DNA of 64,000 nt from Bugula neritina (GCA_964035545.1 OZ037766.1:12285722-12349721), one strand, 5' to 3'. Numbered from the stretch's first letter, positions 34,801-49,800 are shown. Made by a program: numbers and translations. The notes: generated by a model from the sequence alone, not told the origin.

Positions 34801-37800
34801 TGGGCGTCGGGTCTGCCTCATCAGCAACCATAGGCTCTGTTTCCTCAGCAATAGTCTGGTCTGGTTCTTCAGAGACAGGTTGGTCCGAAGCTACAGTGAC
34901 CACAGGCTCACTTTCAACAGCTTCTACAGCTTCAGGTACAAGCTCTTCTTCAGCAGCGACAGAGTCAACATCGTCTCTGTCTTCTGCTTTAATGTCGTCA
35001 GTTGCAGGTTGTACAGCATCTGCTTGTTCCCCAGGAACGGGCAGGTCGGCTTCTTCAGCAAGAGCTAAGACTGAATCCTCGACAATTGGCTGGTCCGGTT
35101 CTTCAGCAGCTATTTGGTCTGGCTCCTCAGAGACCTGCTGCTCTGGTTCATCAGTGGGTTTCTGGTCTGGCTCATCAGCAACAGTCAGATCTGGTTCCTC
35201 TGAGACAGGCTGGTCTTCTTCAGAAACCGTCTGGTCTGGATCTTCACCAACAGTATGGTCTGGTTCTTCAGACACTGGCTGGTCTGATTCTTCAGCAACC
35301 GTCTGGTCAGGCTCCTCAGAGACTTGCTGGTCTGGTTCATCAGTGGGCGTCTGGTCTGGCTCATCAGCAACCATGGGCTCTGCTTCCTCAGCAACAGTCG
35401 GGTCGGGTTCTTCAGGGACAGGTTGGTCCGGGTACACAGTGACTACAGGCTCACTTTCAACGGTTTTTACAGCTTCAGGTACAAGCTTTTCTTCAGCAGC
35501 GACAGAGTCAGCAGCATCTGAATCAACGTTGCAGGCTGGCGGTTGCTCAACATCTGTAGGCTCTTCGGCTGTGGGCTGGTCCGGGTCCTCACCAGCTGGC
35601 TGGTCTGGTTCTTCAGAAACCGTCTGGTCGGGCTCTTCAGCAACAGTCTGGACTGGTTCTTCAGCCACAGTCTGGTCTGGTTCTTCAGAGACAGGTTGGT
35701 CCGGTTCTACAGTGACTACAGGCTCACTTTCAACAGCTTCTATAGCTTCAGGTACAAGCTCTTCTTCAGCAGCGACAGAGTCAGCAGCGCCTCTGATTTC
35801 TGCTTTAATGTCGTCAGTTGCAGGTTGTTCAGCATCTGCTTGTTCCCCAGGAACGGGCAGGTCGGCTTCTTTAGCAAGAGCGGAGACTGACTCCTCAACT
35901 ACTGGCTGGTCTGGTTCTTCAGCAGCTGTCTGGTCTGGCTCCTCAGAGACTTGCTGGTCTGAGTCATCAGTGGGTATCTGATCTGGCTCATCAACAACCG
36001 TCTGGTCTGGTTCTTCAGAAACCATCTGGTCTGGTTCGTCGCCAACAGTATAGTCTGGTTCTTCAGCATCATGCTGGTCTTCTTCAGCAACAGCCTGGTC
36101 TGGTTCTTCAGAGACAGTTTGGTCCGGTTCCACAGTGACCACAGGCTCGCTTTCAACAGCTTCTACAGCTTCAGGTACAAGCTCTTCTTCAGCAGCGACA
36201 GAGTCAGCAGCATCTGAATCAACGTTGCAGGCTGGCGGTTGTTCAACATCTGTAGGTTCTTCGGCTGTGGGCTGGTCCGGGTCCTCACCAGCTGGCTGGT
36301 CTGGTTCTTCAGAAATCGTCTGGTTGGGCTCTTCAGCAACAGTCTGAACTGGTTCTTCAGCCAGAATCTGGTCTGGTTCTTCAGATATTGGCTGGTCTGA
36401 TTCTTCAGCAACCGTCTGGTCCGGCTCCTCAGAGACTTGCTTGTGGGCTTCATCAGTGGGCGTCTGGTCTGGTTCTTCACCAACAGTATAATCTGGTTCT
36501 TCTGAGACAGGCTGATTTTCTTCAGCAACCGTCTGGTCTTGTTCTTCAGAAACCGTCTGGTCTGGCTCTTCACCAACAGAATGGTCTGGTTCTTCAGACA
36601 CTGGCTGGTCTGATTCTTCAGCAACCGTCTGGTCAGGCTCCTCAGAGACTTGCTGGTGGGCTTCATCAGTGGGCGTCTGGTCTGGCTCATCAACAACAGT
36701 ATGGTCTGATTCTTCTGAGACAGGCTGGTCTGGTTCTTCAGAAACCGTCTGGTCGGGCTCTTCAGGAACAGTCTGGACTGGTTCTTCAGCCACAGTCTGG
36801 TCAGGCTCTTCAGCAACAGTCTGGACTGGTTCTTCAGCCACAGTCTGATCTGGTTCCTCAGAGACAGGCTGGTCTGGTGACTCAACAACTGCTTGGTCTG
36901 CATCTTCCGCAGCCATCTGCTCTGGCTCTTCAGCAACAGACTGGTCTGGTTTTGCAGAAACTGGCTTGTCTGGTTCTTCAGCAATGGTCTTGTCTGGCTC
37001 CTCACCAACAGTCTGGTCTGGTTCTTCAGCAACAGCCTGGTTCGATTCTTCACCAACAGTCTGGGTTGGGTCATCAGAGACTAGTTGGTCTGGTTCATCA
37101 GTGGGCGTCTGGTCTGCCTCATCAGCAACCATAGGCTCTGTTTCCTTAGCAACAGTCTGGTCTGGTTCTTCAGAGACAGGTTGGTCCGGTTCTACAGTGA
37201 CCACAGGCTCACTTTCAACAGCTTCTACAGCTTCAGGTACAAGCTCTTCTTCAGCAGCGACAGAGTCAGCTACGTCTCCGATTTCTGCTTTAATGTCGTC
37301 AGTTGCAGGTTGTTCAGCATCTGCTTGTTCCCCAGGAACAGGCAGGTCGGCTTCTTCAGCAAGAGAGGAGACTGAATCCTCAACAACTGGTTGGTCCGGT
37401 TCTTCAACAGTTATCTGGTCTGGCTCCTCAGAGACTTGCTGGTCTGGTTCATCAGTGGGCGTCGGGTCTGCCTCATCAGCAACCATAGGCTCTGTTTCCT
37501 CAGCAACAGTCTGGTCTGGTTCGTCAGAGACAGGTTGGTCCGGTTCCACAGTGACCACAGGCTCACTTTCAACAGCTTCTACAGCTTCAGGTACAAGCTT
37601 TTCTTCAGCAGCGACAGAGTCAGTAGCGTCTGAATCAACGTCGCAGGCTGGAGGTTGTTCCACATCTGTAGGTTCTTCGGCTACGAGCTGGTCCGGGTCC
37701 TCACCAGCTGGCTGGTCGGGCTCTTCAGCAACAGTCTGAACTGGTTCTTCAGCCAGAATCTGGTCTGGTTCTTCAGATACTGGCTGGTCTGATTCTTCAG

Positions 37801-40800
37801 CAACCTTCTGGTCAGGCTCCTCAGAGACGTGCTGGTGGGCTTCATCAGTGGGCGTCTGGTCTGGCTCATCAACAACAGTATGGTCTGATTCTTCTGAGAC
37901 AGGTTGGTCTGGTTCTTCAGAAACCGTCTGGTCGGGCTCTTCAGCAACAGTCTGAACTGGTTCTTCAGCCACAGTCTGGTCTGGTTCTTCAGCAACCGTC
38001 AGATCTGCTTCCACAGCAACAGTCTGGTCTGGTTCTTCAGCAACAGCCTGGTTTGATTCTTCACTAACAGTCTGGGTTAGCTCATCAGAAACTAGTTGGT
38101 CTGGTGCATCAGTGGGCGTCTGGTCTGCCTCATCAGCAACCACAGGCTCTGGTTCCTCAGCAACAGTCTGGTCTGGTTCTTCAGAAACCGTCTGGTCGGG
38201 CTCTTCAGCAACAGTCTGGACTGGTTCTTCAGCCAGAATCCGGTCTGGTTCTTCAGATACTGGCTGGTCTGATTCTTCAGCAACAGTCGGGTCAGGCTCC
38301 TCAGACACTTGCTGGTCGGGTTCATCAGTGGGCGTCTGGTCTGGCTCATCAACAACCATCGGGTCTGCTTCCCCAGCAACCGTCTGGTCTGGTTCTTCAG
38401 CAGCCGTCTGGTCTGGTTCTTCACCAACAGTACGGTCTGGTTCTTCACCAACAGTATGGTCTTCTTCTGCAACAGCCTGGTCTGGCTTTTCAGCAACAGT
38501 CTGGTCTGGTTCTTCGGAGACCGTCTGGTCAGGCTCTTCAGCAACAGTCTGAACTGGTTCTTCAGCCACAGTCTGGTCTGGTTCTTCAGCAACTGTCTGG
38601 TCTGGTTCTTCACCAACAGTATAGTCTGGTTTTTCTGAGACAGGCTGGTTTTCTTCTGCAACAGTCTGGTCTGGCTCTTCAGCAACAGCCTGGTCTGGTT
38701 CTTCAGAAACCGTCTGGTCGGGCTCTTCAGCAACAGTCTGGACTGGTTCTTCAGCCACAGTCTGATCTGGTTCCTCAGAGACAGGCTGGTCTGGTGACTC
38801 AACAACTGCTTGGTCTGCATCTTCCGCAGCCATCTGCTCTGGCTCTTCAGCAACAGACTGGTCTGGTTTTGCAGAAACTGGCTTGTCTGGTTCTTCAGCA
38901 ATGGTCTTGTCTGGCTCCTCACCAACAGTCTGGTCTGGTTCTTCAGCAACAGCCTGGTTCGATTCTTCACCAACAGTCTGGGTTGGGTCATCAGAGACTA
39001 GTTGGTCTGGTTCATCAGTGGGCGTCTGGTCTGCCTCATCAGCAACCATAGGCTCTGTTTCCTTAGCAACAGTCTGGTCTGGTTCTTCAGAGACAGGTTG
39101 GTCCGGTTCTACAGTGACCACAGGCTCACTTTCAACAGCTTCTACAGCTTCAGGTACAAGCTCTTCTTCAGCAGCGACAGAGTCAGCTACGTCTCCGATT
39201 TCTGCTTTAATGTCGTCAGTTGCAGGTTGTTCAGCATCTGCTTGTTCCCCAGGAACAGGCAGGTCGGCTTCTTCAGCAAGAGAGGAGACTGAATCCTCAA
39301 CAACTGGCTGGTCCGGTTCTTCAACAGTTATCTGGTCTGGCTCCTCAGAGACTTGCTGGTCTGGTTCATCAGTGGGCGTCGGGTCTGCCTCATCAGCAAC
39401 CATAGGCTCTGTTTCCTCAGCAACAGTCTGGTCTGGTTCGTCAGAGACAGGTTGGTCCGGTTCCACAGTGACCACAGGCTCACTTTCAACAGCTTCTACA
39501 GCTTCAGGTACAAGCTTTTCTTCAGCAGCGACAGAGTCAGTAGCGTCTGAATCAACGTCGCAGGCTGGAGGTTGTTCCACATCTGTAGGTTCTTCGGCTA
39601 CGACCTGGTCCGGGTCCTCACCAGCTGGCTGGTCGGGCTCTTCAGCAACAGTCTGAACTGGTTCTTCAGCCAGAATCTGGTCTGGTTCTTCAGATACTGG
39701 CTGGTCTGATTCTTCAGCAACCTTCTGGTCAGGCTCCTCAGAGACGTGCTGGTGGGCTTCATCAGTGGGCGTCTGGTCTGGCTCATCAACAACAGTATGG
39801 TCTGATTCTTCTGAGACAGGTTGGTCTGGTTCTTCAGAAACCGTCTGGTCGGGCTCTTCAGCAACAGTCTGAACTGGTTCTTCAGCCACAGTCTGGTCTG
39901 GTTCTTCAGCAACCGTCAGATCTGCTTCCACAGCAACAGTCTGGTCTGGTTCTTCAGCAACAGCCTGGTTTGATTCTTCACTAACAGTCTGGGTTAGCTC
40001 ATCAGAAACTAGTTGGTCTGGTGCATCAGTGGGCGTCTGGTCTGTCTCATCAGCAACCACAGGCTCTGGTTCCTCAGCAACAGTCTGGTCTGGTTCTTCA
40101 GAAACCGTCTGGTCGGGCTCTTCAGCAACAGTCTGGACTGGTTCTTCAGCCAGAATCCGGTCTGGTTCTTCAGATACTGGCTGGTCTGATTCTTCAGCAA
40201 CAGTCGGGTCAGGCTCTTCAGACACTTGCTGGTCGGGTTCATCAGTGGGCGTCTGGTCTGGCTCATCAACAACCATCGGGTCTGCTTCCCCAGCAACCGT
40301 CTGGTCTGGTTCTTCAGCAGCCGTCTGGTCTGGTTCTTCACCAACAGTACGGTCTGGTTCTTCACCAACAGTATGGTCTTCTTCTGCAACAGCCTGGTCT
40401 GGCTTTTCAGCAACAGTCTGGTCTGGTTCTTCGGAGACCGTCTGGTCAGGCTCTTCAGCAACAGTCTGAACTGGTTCTTCAGCCACAGTCTGGTCTGGTT
40501 CTTCAGCAACTGTCTGGTCTGGTTCTTCACCAACAGTATAGTCTGGTTTTTCTGAGACAGGCTGGTTTTCTTCTGCAACAGTCTGGTCTGGCTCTTCAGC
40601 AACAGCCTGGTCTGGTTCTTCAGAAACCGTCTGGTCGGGCTCTTCAGGAACAGTCTGGACTGGTTCTTCAGCCACAGTCTGCTCTGGTTCCTCAGAGACA
40701 AGCTGGTCTGGTGACTCAACAACTGCTCGGTCTGCATCTTCAGCAGCCATCTGCTCTGGCTCTTCAGCAACAGACTGGTCTGGTTTTGCAGAAACTGGCT

Positions 40801-43800
40801 TGTCTGGTTCTTCAGCAATGGTCTGGTCTGGCTCCTCACCAACAGTCTGGTCTGGCTCTTCAGCAACAGCCTGGTTTGATTCTTCACCAACAGTATGGGT
40901 TGGCTCATTAGAGACTAGTTGGTCTGGTTCATCAGTGGGCGTCCGGTCTGCCTCATCAGCAACCATAGGCTCTGTTTCCTCAGCAACAGTCTGGTCTGGT
41001 TCTTCAGAGACAGGTTGGTCTGGTTCTACAGTGACCACAGGCTCACTTTCAACAGCTTCTACAGCTTCAGGTACAAGCTTTTCTTCAGCAGCGACAGAGT
41101 CAGCAGCGTCTCTGATTTCTGCTTTAATGTCGTCAGTTGCAGGTTGTTCAGCATCTGCTTGTTCCCCAGGAACGGGCAGGTCGGCTTCTTCAGCAAGAGT
41201 GGAGACTGAATCCTCAACAACTGGCTGGTCCGGTTCTTCAGCAGCTATCTGGTCTGGCTCCTCAGAGACCTGCTGCTCTGGTTCATCAGTGGGTATCTGG
41301 TCTGGCTCATCAGCAACAGTCAGATCTGGTTCTTCTGAGACAGGCTGGTCTTTTTCAGCAACCGTCTGGTCTGGTTCTTCAGAAACCGTCTGGTCTGGCT
41401 CTTCACCAACAGTATGGTCTGGTTCTTCAGACACTGGCTGGTCTGATTCTTCAGCAACCGTCTGGTCAGGCTCCTCAGAGACTTGCTGGTGGGCTTCATC
41501 AGTGGGCGTCTGGTCTGGCTCATCAATAACAGTATGGTCTGATTCTTCTGAGACAGGCTGATCTGGTTCTTCAGAAACCGTCTGCTCGGGCTCTTCAGGA
41601 ACAGTCTGGACTGGTTCTTCAGCCACAGTCTGCTCCGGCAGGTCGACTTCTTCAGCAAGAGCGGAGACTGAATCCTCAACAACTGGCTGGTCCGGTTCTT
41701 CAGCAGCTATCTGGTCTGGCTCCTCAGAGACTTGCTGCTCTGGTTCATCAGTGGGCATCTGGTCTGGCTCATCAGCAACAGTCAGATCTGGTTCTTCTGA
41801 GACAGGCTGGTCTTCTTCAGCAACGGTCTGGTCTGGTTCTTCAGAAACCGTCCGGTCTGGTTCTTCAGACACTGGCTGGTCTGGTTCTTCAGACACTGGC
41901 TGGTCTGATTCTTCAGCAACTGTCTGGTCAGGCTTCTCAGAGACTTGCTGGTCTGGTTCATCAGTGGGCGTCTGGTCTGGCTCATCAGCAACCATAGGCT
42001 CTGCTTCCTCAGCAACAGCCTGGTTCGATTCTTCACCAACAGTCTGGGTTGGGTCATCAGAGACTAGTTGGTGTGGTTCATCAGTGGGCGTCTGGTCTGC
42101 CTCATCAGCAACCATAGGCTCTGTTTCCTTAGCAACAGTCTGGTCTGGTTCTTCAGAGACAGGTTGGTCCGGTTCTACAGTGACCACAGGCTCACTTTCA
42201 ACAGCTTCTACAGCTTCAGGTACAAGCTCTTCTTCAGCAGCGACAGAGTCAGCTACGTCTCCGATTTCTGCTTTAATGTCGTCAGTTGCAGGTTGTTCAG
42301 CATCTGCTTGTTCCCCAGGAACGGGCAGGTCGGCTTCTTCAGGAAGAGCGGAGACTGAATCCTCAACAACTGGCTGGTCCGGTTCTTCAGCAGTTATCTG
42401 GTCTGGCTCCTCAGAGACTTGCTGGTCTGGTTCATCAGTGGGCGTCGGGTCTGCCTCATCAGCATCCATAGGCTCTGTTTCCTCAGCAACAGTCTGGTCT
42501 GGTTTGTCAGAGACAGGTTGGTCCGGTTCCACAGCGACCACAGGCTCACTTTCAACAGCTTCTACAGCTTCAGGTACAAGCTTTTCTTCAGCAGCGACAG
42601 AGTCAGTAGCGTCTGAATCAACGTTGCAGGCTGAAGGTTGTTCCACATCTGTAGGTTCTTCGGCTACGAGCTGGTCCGGGTCCTCACCAGCTGGCTGGTC
42701 TGGTTCTTCAGAACCCGTCTGGTCGGGCTCTTCTGCAACAGTCTGGACTGGTGCTTCAGCCACAGTCTGCTCCGGCAGGTCGACTTCTTCAGCAAGAGCG
42801 GAGACTGAATCCTCAACAACTGGCTGGTCCGGTTCTTCAGCAGCTATCTGGTCTGGCTCCTCAGAGACTTGCTGGACTGGTTCATCAGTGGGCATCTGGT
42901 CTGGCTCATCAGCAACAGTCAGATCTGGTTCTTCTGAGACAGCCTGGTCTTCTTCAGCAACCGTCTGGTCTTGTTCTTCAGAAACCGTCCGGTCTGGTTC
43001 TTCAGACACTGGCTGGTCTGGTTCTTCAGACACTGGCTGGTCTGATTCTTCAGCAACTGTCTGGTCAGGCTTCTCAGAGACTTTCTGGTCTGGTTCATCA
43101 GTGGGCGTCTGGTCTGGCTCATCAGCAACCATAGGCTCTGCTTCCTCAGCAACAGTCTGGTCTGGTTCTTCAGACACTGGCTGGTCTGATTCTTCAGCAA
43201 CTGTCTGGTCAGGCTTCTCAGAGACTTTCTGGTCTGGTTCATCAGTGGGCGTCTGGTCTGGCTCATCAGCAACCATAGGCTCTGCTTCCCCAGCAACAGT
43301 CTGGTCGGGTTGTTCAGGGACAGGTTGGTCCGGTTCCTCAGTGACCACAGGCTCACTTTCAACAGCTTCTACAGCTTCTACAGCTTCAGGTACAAGCTCT
43401 TTTTCAGCAACAACAGATTCAGTAGCGTCTGAATCAACGTCGCAGGCTGGAGGTTGTTCAACATCTGTAGGTTCTTCAGCTTCGAGCTGGTCCGGGTCCT
43501 CACCAGCTGGCTGGTCTGGTTCTTCAGAAACCGTCTGGTCGGGCTCTTCAGCAACAGTCTGGACTGGTTCTTCAGCCAGAATCTGGTCTGATTCTTCAGT
43601 TACTGGCTGGTCTGATTCTTCAGCAACCGTCTGGTCAGGCTCCTCAGAGACTTGCTGGTGGGCTTCATCAGTGGGCGTCTGGTCTGGCTCATCAACAACC
43701 ATCGGGTCTGCTTCCTCAGAAACCGTCTGGTCTGGCTCTTCACCAACAGTATGGTCTGGTTCTTCTAAGACAGGCTGGTCTTCTTTTGTAACAGTCTGGT

Positions 43801-46800
43801 CTAGCTCTTCAGCAACAGTCTGATCTGGTTCTTCAGAAACTGTCTGGTCGGGCTCTTCAGCAACAGTCTGGACTGGTTCTTCAGCCACAGTCTGGTCTGG
43901 TTCTTCAGAGACAGGTTGGTCCGGTTCTACAGTGACCACAGGCTCACTTTCAACAGCTTCTACAGCTTCAGGTACAAGCTCTTCTTCAGCAGCGACAGAG
44001 TCAGCAGCGTCTCTGATTTCTGCTTTAATGTCGTCAGTTGCAGGTTGTTCAGCATCTGCTTGTTCCCCAGGAACGGGCAGGTCGGCTTCTTTAGCAAGAG
44101 CGGAGACAGATTCCTCAACAACTGGCTGGTCTAGTTCTTCAGCAGCTGTCTGGTCTGGCTCTTCAGAGACATGCTGGTCTAGTTCATCAGTGGGTATCTG
44201 ATCTGGCTCATCAGCAACAGTCAGATCTGGTTCTTCTGAGACAGGCTGGTCCTCTTCAGCAACCGTCTGGTCTGGTTCTTCAGAAACCATCTGGTCTGGT
44301 TCTTCACCAACAGTATAGTCTGGTTCTTCAGCAACAAGCTGCTCTTTTTCAGCAACAGTCTGGTCTGGCTCCCCACCAACAGTCTGGTCTGGCTCTTCAG
44401 CAACAGCCTGGTCTGGTTCTTCAGAGAGAGGTTGGTCCGGTTCAACAGTGACCACAGGCTCACTTTCAACAGCTTCTACAGCTTCAGGTACAAGCTCTTC
44501 TTCAGCAGCGACAGAGTCAGCTACGTCTCCGATTTCTGCTTTAATGTCGTCAGTTGCAGGTTGTTCAGCATCTGCTTGTTCCCCAGGAACGGGCAGGTCG
44601 GCTTCTTCAGCAAGAGCAGAGACTGAATCCTCAACAATTGGCTGGTCCGGTTCTTCAGCAGCTATCTGGTCTGGCTCCTCAGTGGGCGTCGGGTCTGCCT
44701 CATCAGCAACAGTCAGATCTGGTTCTTCTGAGACAGGCTGTTCTTCTTCAGCAACAGTCTGGTCTGGTTCTTCAGAAACCGTCTGGTCTGGCTCTTCAGA
44801 AACCGTCTGGTCGGGCTCTTCAGCAACAGTCTGGTCTGGTTCTTCAGCAACCGTCAGATCTGCTCCCACAGCAACAGTCTGGTCTGGTTCTTCAGCAACA
44901 GTCTGGTTTGATTCTTCACCAATAGTCTGGGTTAGCTCATCAGAGACTAGTTGGTCTGGTGCACCAGTGGGCGTCTGGTTTGCCTCATCAGCAACCATAG
45001 GCTCTGGTTCCTCAGCAATAGTCTGGTCTGGCTCTTCAGCAACCGTCTGGTCTGGTTCTTCACCAACAGTATAGTCTGGCTCTTTTGAGACAGGCTGGTT
45101 TTCTTCTGCAACAGTCTGGTCTGGCTCTTCAGCAACAGCCTGGTCTGGTTCTTCAGAAACCATCTGGTCGGGTTCTTCAGCAACAGTCTGAACTGGTTCT
45201 TCAGCCAGAATCTGGTCTGGTTCTTCAGATATTGGCTGGTCTGATTCTTCAGCAACCGTCTGGTCCGGCTCCTCAGAGACTTGCTTGTGGGCTTCATCAG
45301 TGGGCGTCTGGTCTGGTTCTTCACCAACAGTATAATCTGGTTCTTCTGAGACAGGCTGATTTTCTTCTGCAACAGTCTGGTCTGGCTCTTCAGCAACAGC
45401 CTGGTCTGGTTCTTCAGCAACAGTCTGGTTTGATTCTTCACTAACAGTCTGGGTTGGCTCATCAGAGACTAGTTGGTCTGGTTTATCAGTGGGCGTCGGG
45501 TCTGCCTCATCAGCAACAGTCAGATCTGGTTTTTCTGAGACAGGCTGGTCTGGCTCTTCAGCAACAGTCTGGTCTGGTTCTTCAGAAACCGTCTGGTCTG
45601 GCTCTTCACCAACAGTATGGTCTGGTTCTTCTGAGACAGGCTGGTCTGGCTCTTCAGCAACCGTCAGATCTGCTTCCACAGCAACAGTCTGGTCTGGTTC
45701 TTCAGCAACAGTCTGGTCTGGTTCTTCAGCAACAGTCTGGTCTGGTTCTTCAGCAGCAGTCTGGTTTGATTCTTCACTAACAGTCTGGGTTGGCTCATCA
45801 GAGACTAGTTGGTCTGGTTTATCAGTGGGCGTCGGGTCTGCCTCATCAGCAACAGTCAGATCTGGTTTTTCTGAGACAGGCTGGTCTGGCTCTTCAGCAA
45901 CAGTCTGGTCTGGTTCTTCAGAAACCGTCTGGTCGGGCTCATCAGCAACAGTCTGGACTGGTTCTTCAGTGACAGGTTGGTCCGTTTCCACAGAGACCAC
46001 AGGCTCACTTTCAACAGCCTCTACAGCTTCAGGTACAAGCTCTTCTTCAGCAGCGTCTTTGATCTCTGCTTCAATGTTGTCAGTTGCAGGTTGTTCGGCA
46101 TCTGCTTGTTCTTCAGGAACCGTCAGGTCAGCTTCTTCAGCAACAGCAGGGACTGATTCCTCAACAACTGGCTGGTCCGGTTCGTCAGCAGCTGTTAGGT
46201 GTGGCTCCTCATAGACTTGTCGGCCTGGTTCATCAGTTGGCATCTGGTCTGGCTCACCAGCAACAGTCAGATCTGGTTCTTCTGAGTCAGGCTGGTCTTC
46301 TTCAGCAACCGTTTGGTCTAGTTCTTCAGAAACCGTCTGGTCTGGCTCTTCACCAACAGTATGGTCTGGTTCTTCAGACACTGGCTGATCTGATTCTTCA
46401 GCAACTGTCTGGTCAGGCTCCTCAGAGACTTGCTCGTCTGGTTCATCAGTGGGCGTCTGGTCTGGCTCATCAGCAACCATAGGGTCTGCTTCCTCAGCAA
46501 CAGTCTGGTCGGGTTCTTCAGGGACAGGTTGGTCCGGTTCCACAGTGACCACAGGCTCACTTTTAACAGCTTCTACAGCTTCAGGTACAAGCTCTTTTTC
46601 AGCAGCGACAGAGTCAGCAGCGTCTGAAACAACGTCGCAGGCTAGAGGTTGTTCAACATCTGTAGGTTTTTCGGCTACGAACTGGTCCGGGTCTTCACCA
46701 GCTGGCTGGTCTGGTTCTTCAGAAACCGTCTGGTCAGGCTCTTCAGCAACAGTCTGGACTGGTTCTTCAGCCAGAATCTGGTCTGATTCCTCAGATACTG

Positions 46801-49800
46801 GCTGGTCCGATTTTTCAGCAAGCGTCTGGTCAGGCTCCTCAGAAACTTGGTGGTCTGGTTCATCAGTGGGCGTCTGGTCTGGCTCTTCAAAGACTTGCTG
46901 GCCTGGTTCATCAGTGGGCGTCTGGTATGGCTTACCAGCAACCATAGGCTCTGCTTCCTCAGCAACCGTCTGGTCTGGCTCTTCACCAACAGTATGGTCT
47001 GGTTCTTCTGAGACAGGCTGGTCTGGCTCTTCAGCAACCGTCAGATCTGCTTCCACAGCAACAGTCTGGTCTGGTTCTTCAGCAACAGTCTGGTTTGGTT
47101 CTTCAGCAACAGTCTGGTCTGGTTCTTCAGCAACAGTCTGGTTTGATTCTTCACTAACAGTCTGGGTTGGCTCATCAGAGACTAGTTGGTCTGGTTTATC
47201 AGTGGGCGTCGGGTCTGCCTCATCAGCAACAGTCAGATCTGGTTTTTCTGAGACAGGCTGGTCTGGCTCTTCAGCAACAGTCTGGTCTGGTTCTTCAGAA
47301 ACCGTCTGGTCTGGCTCTTCACCAACAGTATGGTCTGGTTCTTCTGAGACAGGCTGGTCTGGCTCTTCAGCAACCGTCAGATCTGCTTCCACAGCAACAG
47401 TCTGGTCTGGTTCTTCAGCAACAGTCTGGTCTGGTTCTTCAGCAACAGTCTGGTCTGGTTCTTCAGCAGCAGTCTGGTTTGATTCTTCACTAACAGTCTG
47501 GGTTGGCTCATCAGAGACTAGTTGGTCTGGTTTATCAGTGGGCGTCGGGTCTGCCTCATCAGCAACAGTCAGATCTGGTTTTTCTGAGACAGGCTGGTCT
47601 GGCTCTTCAGCAACAGTCTGGTCTGGTTCTTCAGAAACCGTCTGGTCGGGCTCATCAGCAACAGTCTGGACTGGTTCTTCAGCCACAGTCTGGTCTGGTT
47701 CTTCAGCAACCGTCAGATCTGCTTCCACAGCAACAGTCTGGTCTGGTTCTTCAGCAACAGTCTGGTCTGGTTCTTCAGCAACAGTCTGGTCTGGTTCTTC
47801 AGCAACAGTCTGGTCTGGTTCTTCAGCAGCAGTCTGGTTTGATTCTTCACTAACAGTCTGGGTTGGCTCATCAGAGACTAGTTGGTCTGGTTTATCAGTG
47901 GGCGTCGGGTCTGCCTCATCAGCAACAGTCAGATCTGGTTTTTCTGAGACAGGCTGGTCTGGCTCTTCAGCAACAGTCTGGTCTGGTTCTTCAGAAACCG
48001 TCTGGTCGGGCTCATCAGCAACAGTCTGGACTGGTTCTTCAGCCACAGTCTGGTCTGGTTCTTCAGCAACCGTCAGATCTGCTTCCACAGCAACAGTCTG
48101 GTCTGGTTCTTCAGCAACAGTCTGGTTTGATTCTTCACTAAAAGTCTGGGTTGGCTCATCAGAGACTAGTTGGTCTGGTGCATCAGTGGGCGTCGGGTCT
48201 GCCTCATCAGCAACCATAGGCTCTGTTTCCTCAGCAACAGTCTGATCTGGTTCTTCAGAGACAGGTTGGTCCGGTTCTACAGTGACCACAGGCTCACTTT
48301 CAACAGCTTCTACAGCTTCAGGTACAAGCTCTTCTTCAGCAGCGACAGAATCAGCAGCGTCTCTGATTTCTGCTTTAATGTCGTCAGTTGCAGGTTGTTC
48401 AGCATCTGCTTGTTCCCCAGGAACGGGCAAGTCGGCTTCTTCAGCAAGAGCGGAGACTGCCCCAACAACTGGCTGGTCCGGTTCTTCAGCAGCTGTCTGG
48501 TCTGGCTCCTCAGAGACTTGCTGGACTGGTTCATCAGTGGGCATCTGGTCTGGCTCATCAGCAACAGTCAGATCTGGTTCTTCTGAGACAGGCTGATCTT
48601 CTTCAGCAACCGATTGGTCTAGTTCTTCAGAAACCGTCTGGTCTGGCTCTTCACCAACAGTATGGTCTGGTTCTTCAGACACTGGCTGATCTGATTCTTC
48701 AGCAACCGTCTGGTCAGGCTCCTCAGAGACTTGCTCGTCTGGTTCATCAGTGGGCGTCTGGTCTGGCTCATCAGCAACCATAGGCTTTGCTTCCTCAGCA
48801 ACAGTCTGGTCGGGTTCTTCAGAGACAGGTTGGTCCGGTTCTACAGTGACTACAGGCTCACTTTCAACAGCTTCTACAGCTTCAGGTACAAGCTCTTTTT
48901 CAGCAGCGACAGAGTCAGCAGCGTCTGAATCAACGTCGCAGGCTAGAGGTTGTTCAACATCTGTAGGTTTTTCGGCTACGAGCTGGTCCGGGTCCTCACC
49001 AGCTGGTTGGTCTGGTTCTTTAGAAACCATCTGGACTGGTTCTTCAGCAACATGCTGGTCTTCTTCAGCAACAGTCTGGTCTGGCTCTTCACCAACAGTC
49101 TGGTCTGGCTCTTCAGCAACAGCCTGGTCTGGTGCTTCAGAAACCGTCTGGTCGGGCTCTTCAGCAACAGTCTGGACTGGTTCTTCAGCCACAGTCTGGT
49201 CTGGTTCTTCAGAGATAGGTTGGTCCGGTTCTACAGTGACTACAGGCTCACTTTCAACAGCTTCTACAGCTTCAGGTATAAGCTCCTCTTCAGCAGCAAC
49301 AGAGGCAGCAGCGTCTTTGACTTCTGAATCAACGTCGCAAGCTGGATGTTGTTCAGCATCTGTAGGTTCCTCAGTTACAGGCTGGTCTGGTTCTTCAGCA
49401 ACCGCCTGGTTAGGCTCCTCAGAGACTTTCTGGTCTGGTTCATCAGTGGGCATCTGGTCTGGCTCATCAGCAACAGTCTGGTCTAGTTCCTCAGAGACAA
49501 CCTGATCGGGTTCCACAGCGACCACAGGCTCACTTTCAACAGCTCTTACAGCTTCAGGTACAAGTTCTTCTTCAGCAGCGACAGAGGCAGCAGCGTCTTT
49601 GACTTCTGATTCAACGTCGCAAGTTGGATGTTGTTCAGCATCTGTAGGTTCCTCAGTTACAGGCTGGTCTGGTTCTTCAGCAACCGCCTGGTCAGGCTCC
49701 TCAGAGACTTTCTGGTCTGGTTCATCAGTGGGCATCTGGTCTGGCTCATCAGCAACAGTCTGGTCTAGTTCCTCAGTGACAGGTTGGTCTGTTTCCACAG

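Noticed and set aside
41751-43823. Long plus-strand reading frame (690 codons) rich in SGSS/VWSG
   Set aside because: It mirrors the minus-strand EEPDQ repeat. It has no splice or start context, and similar antisense frames occur wherever the 24-bp unit is intact.
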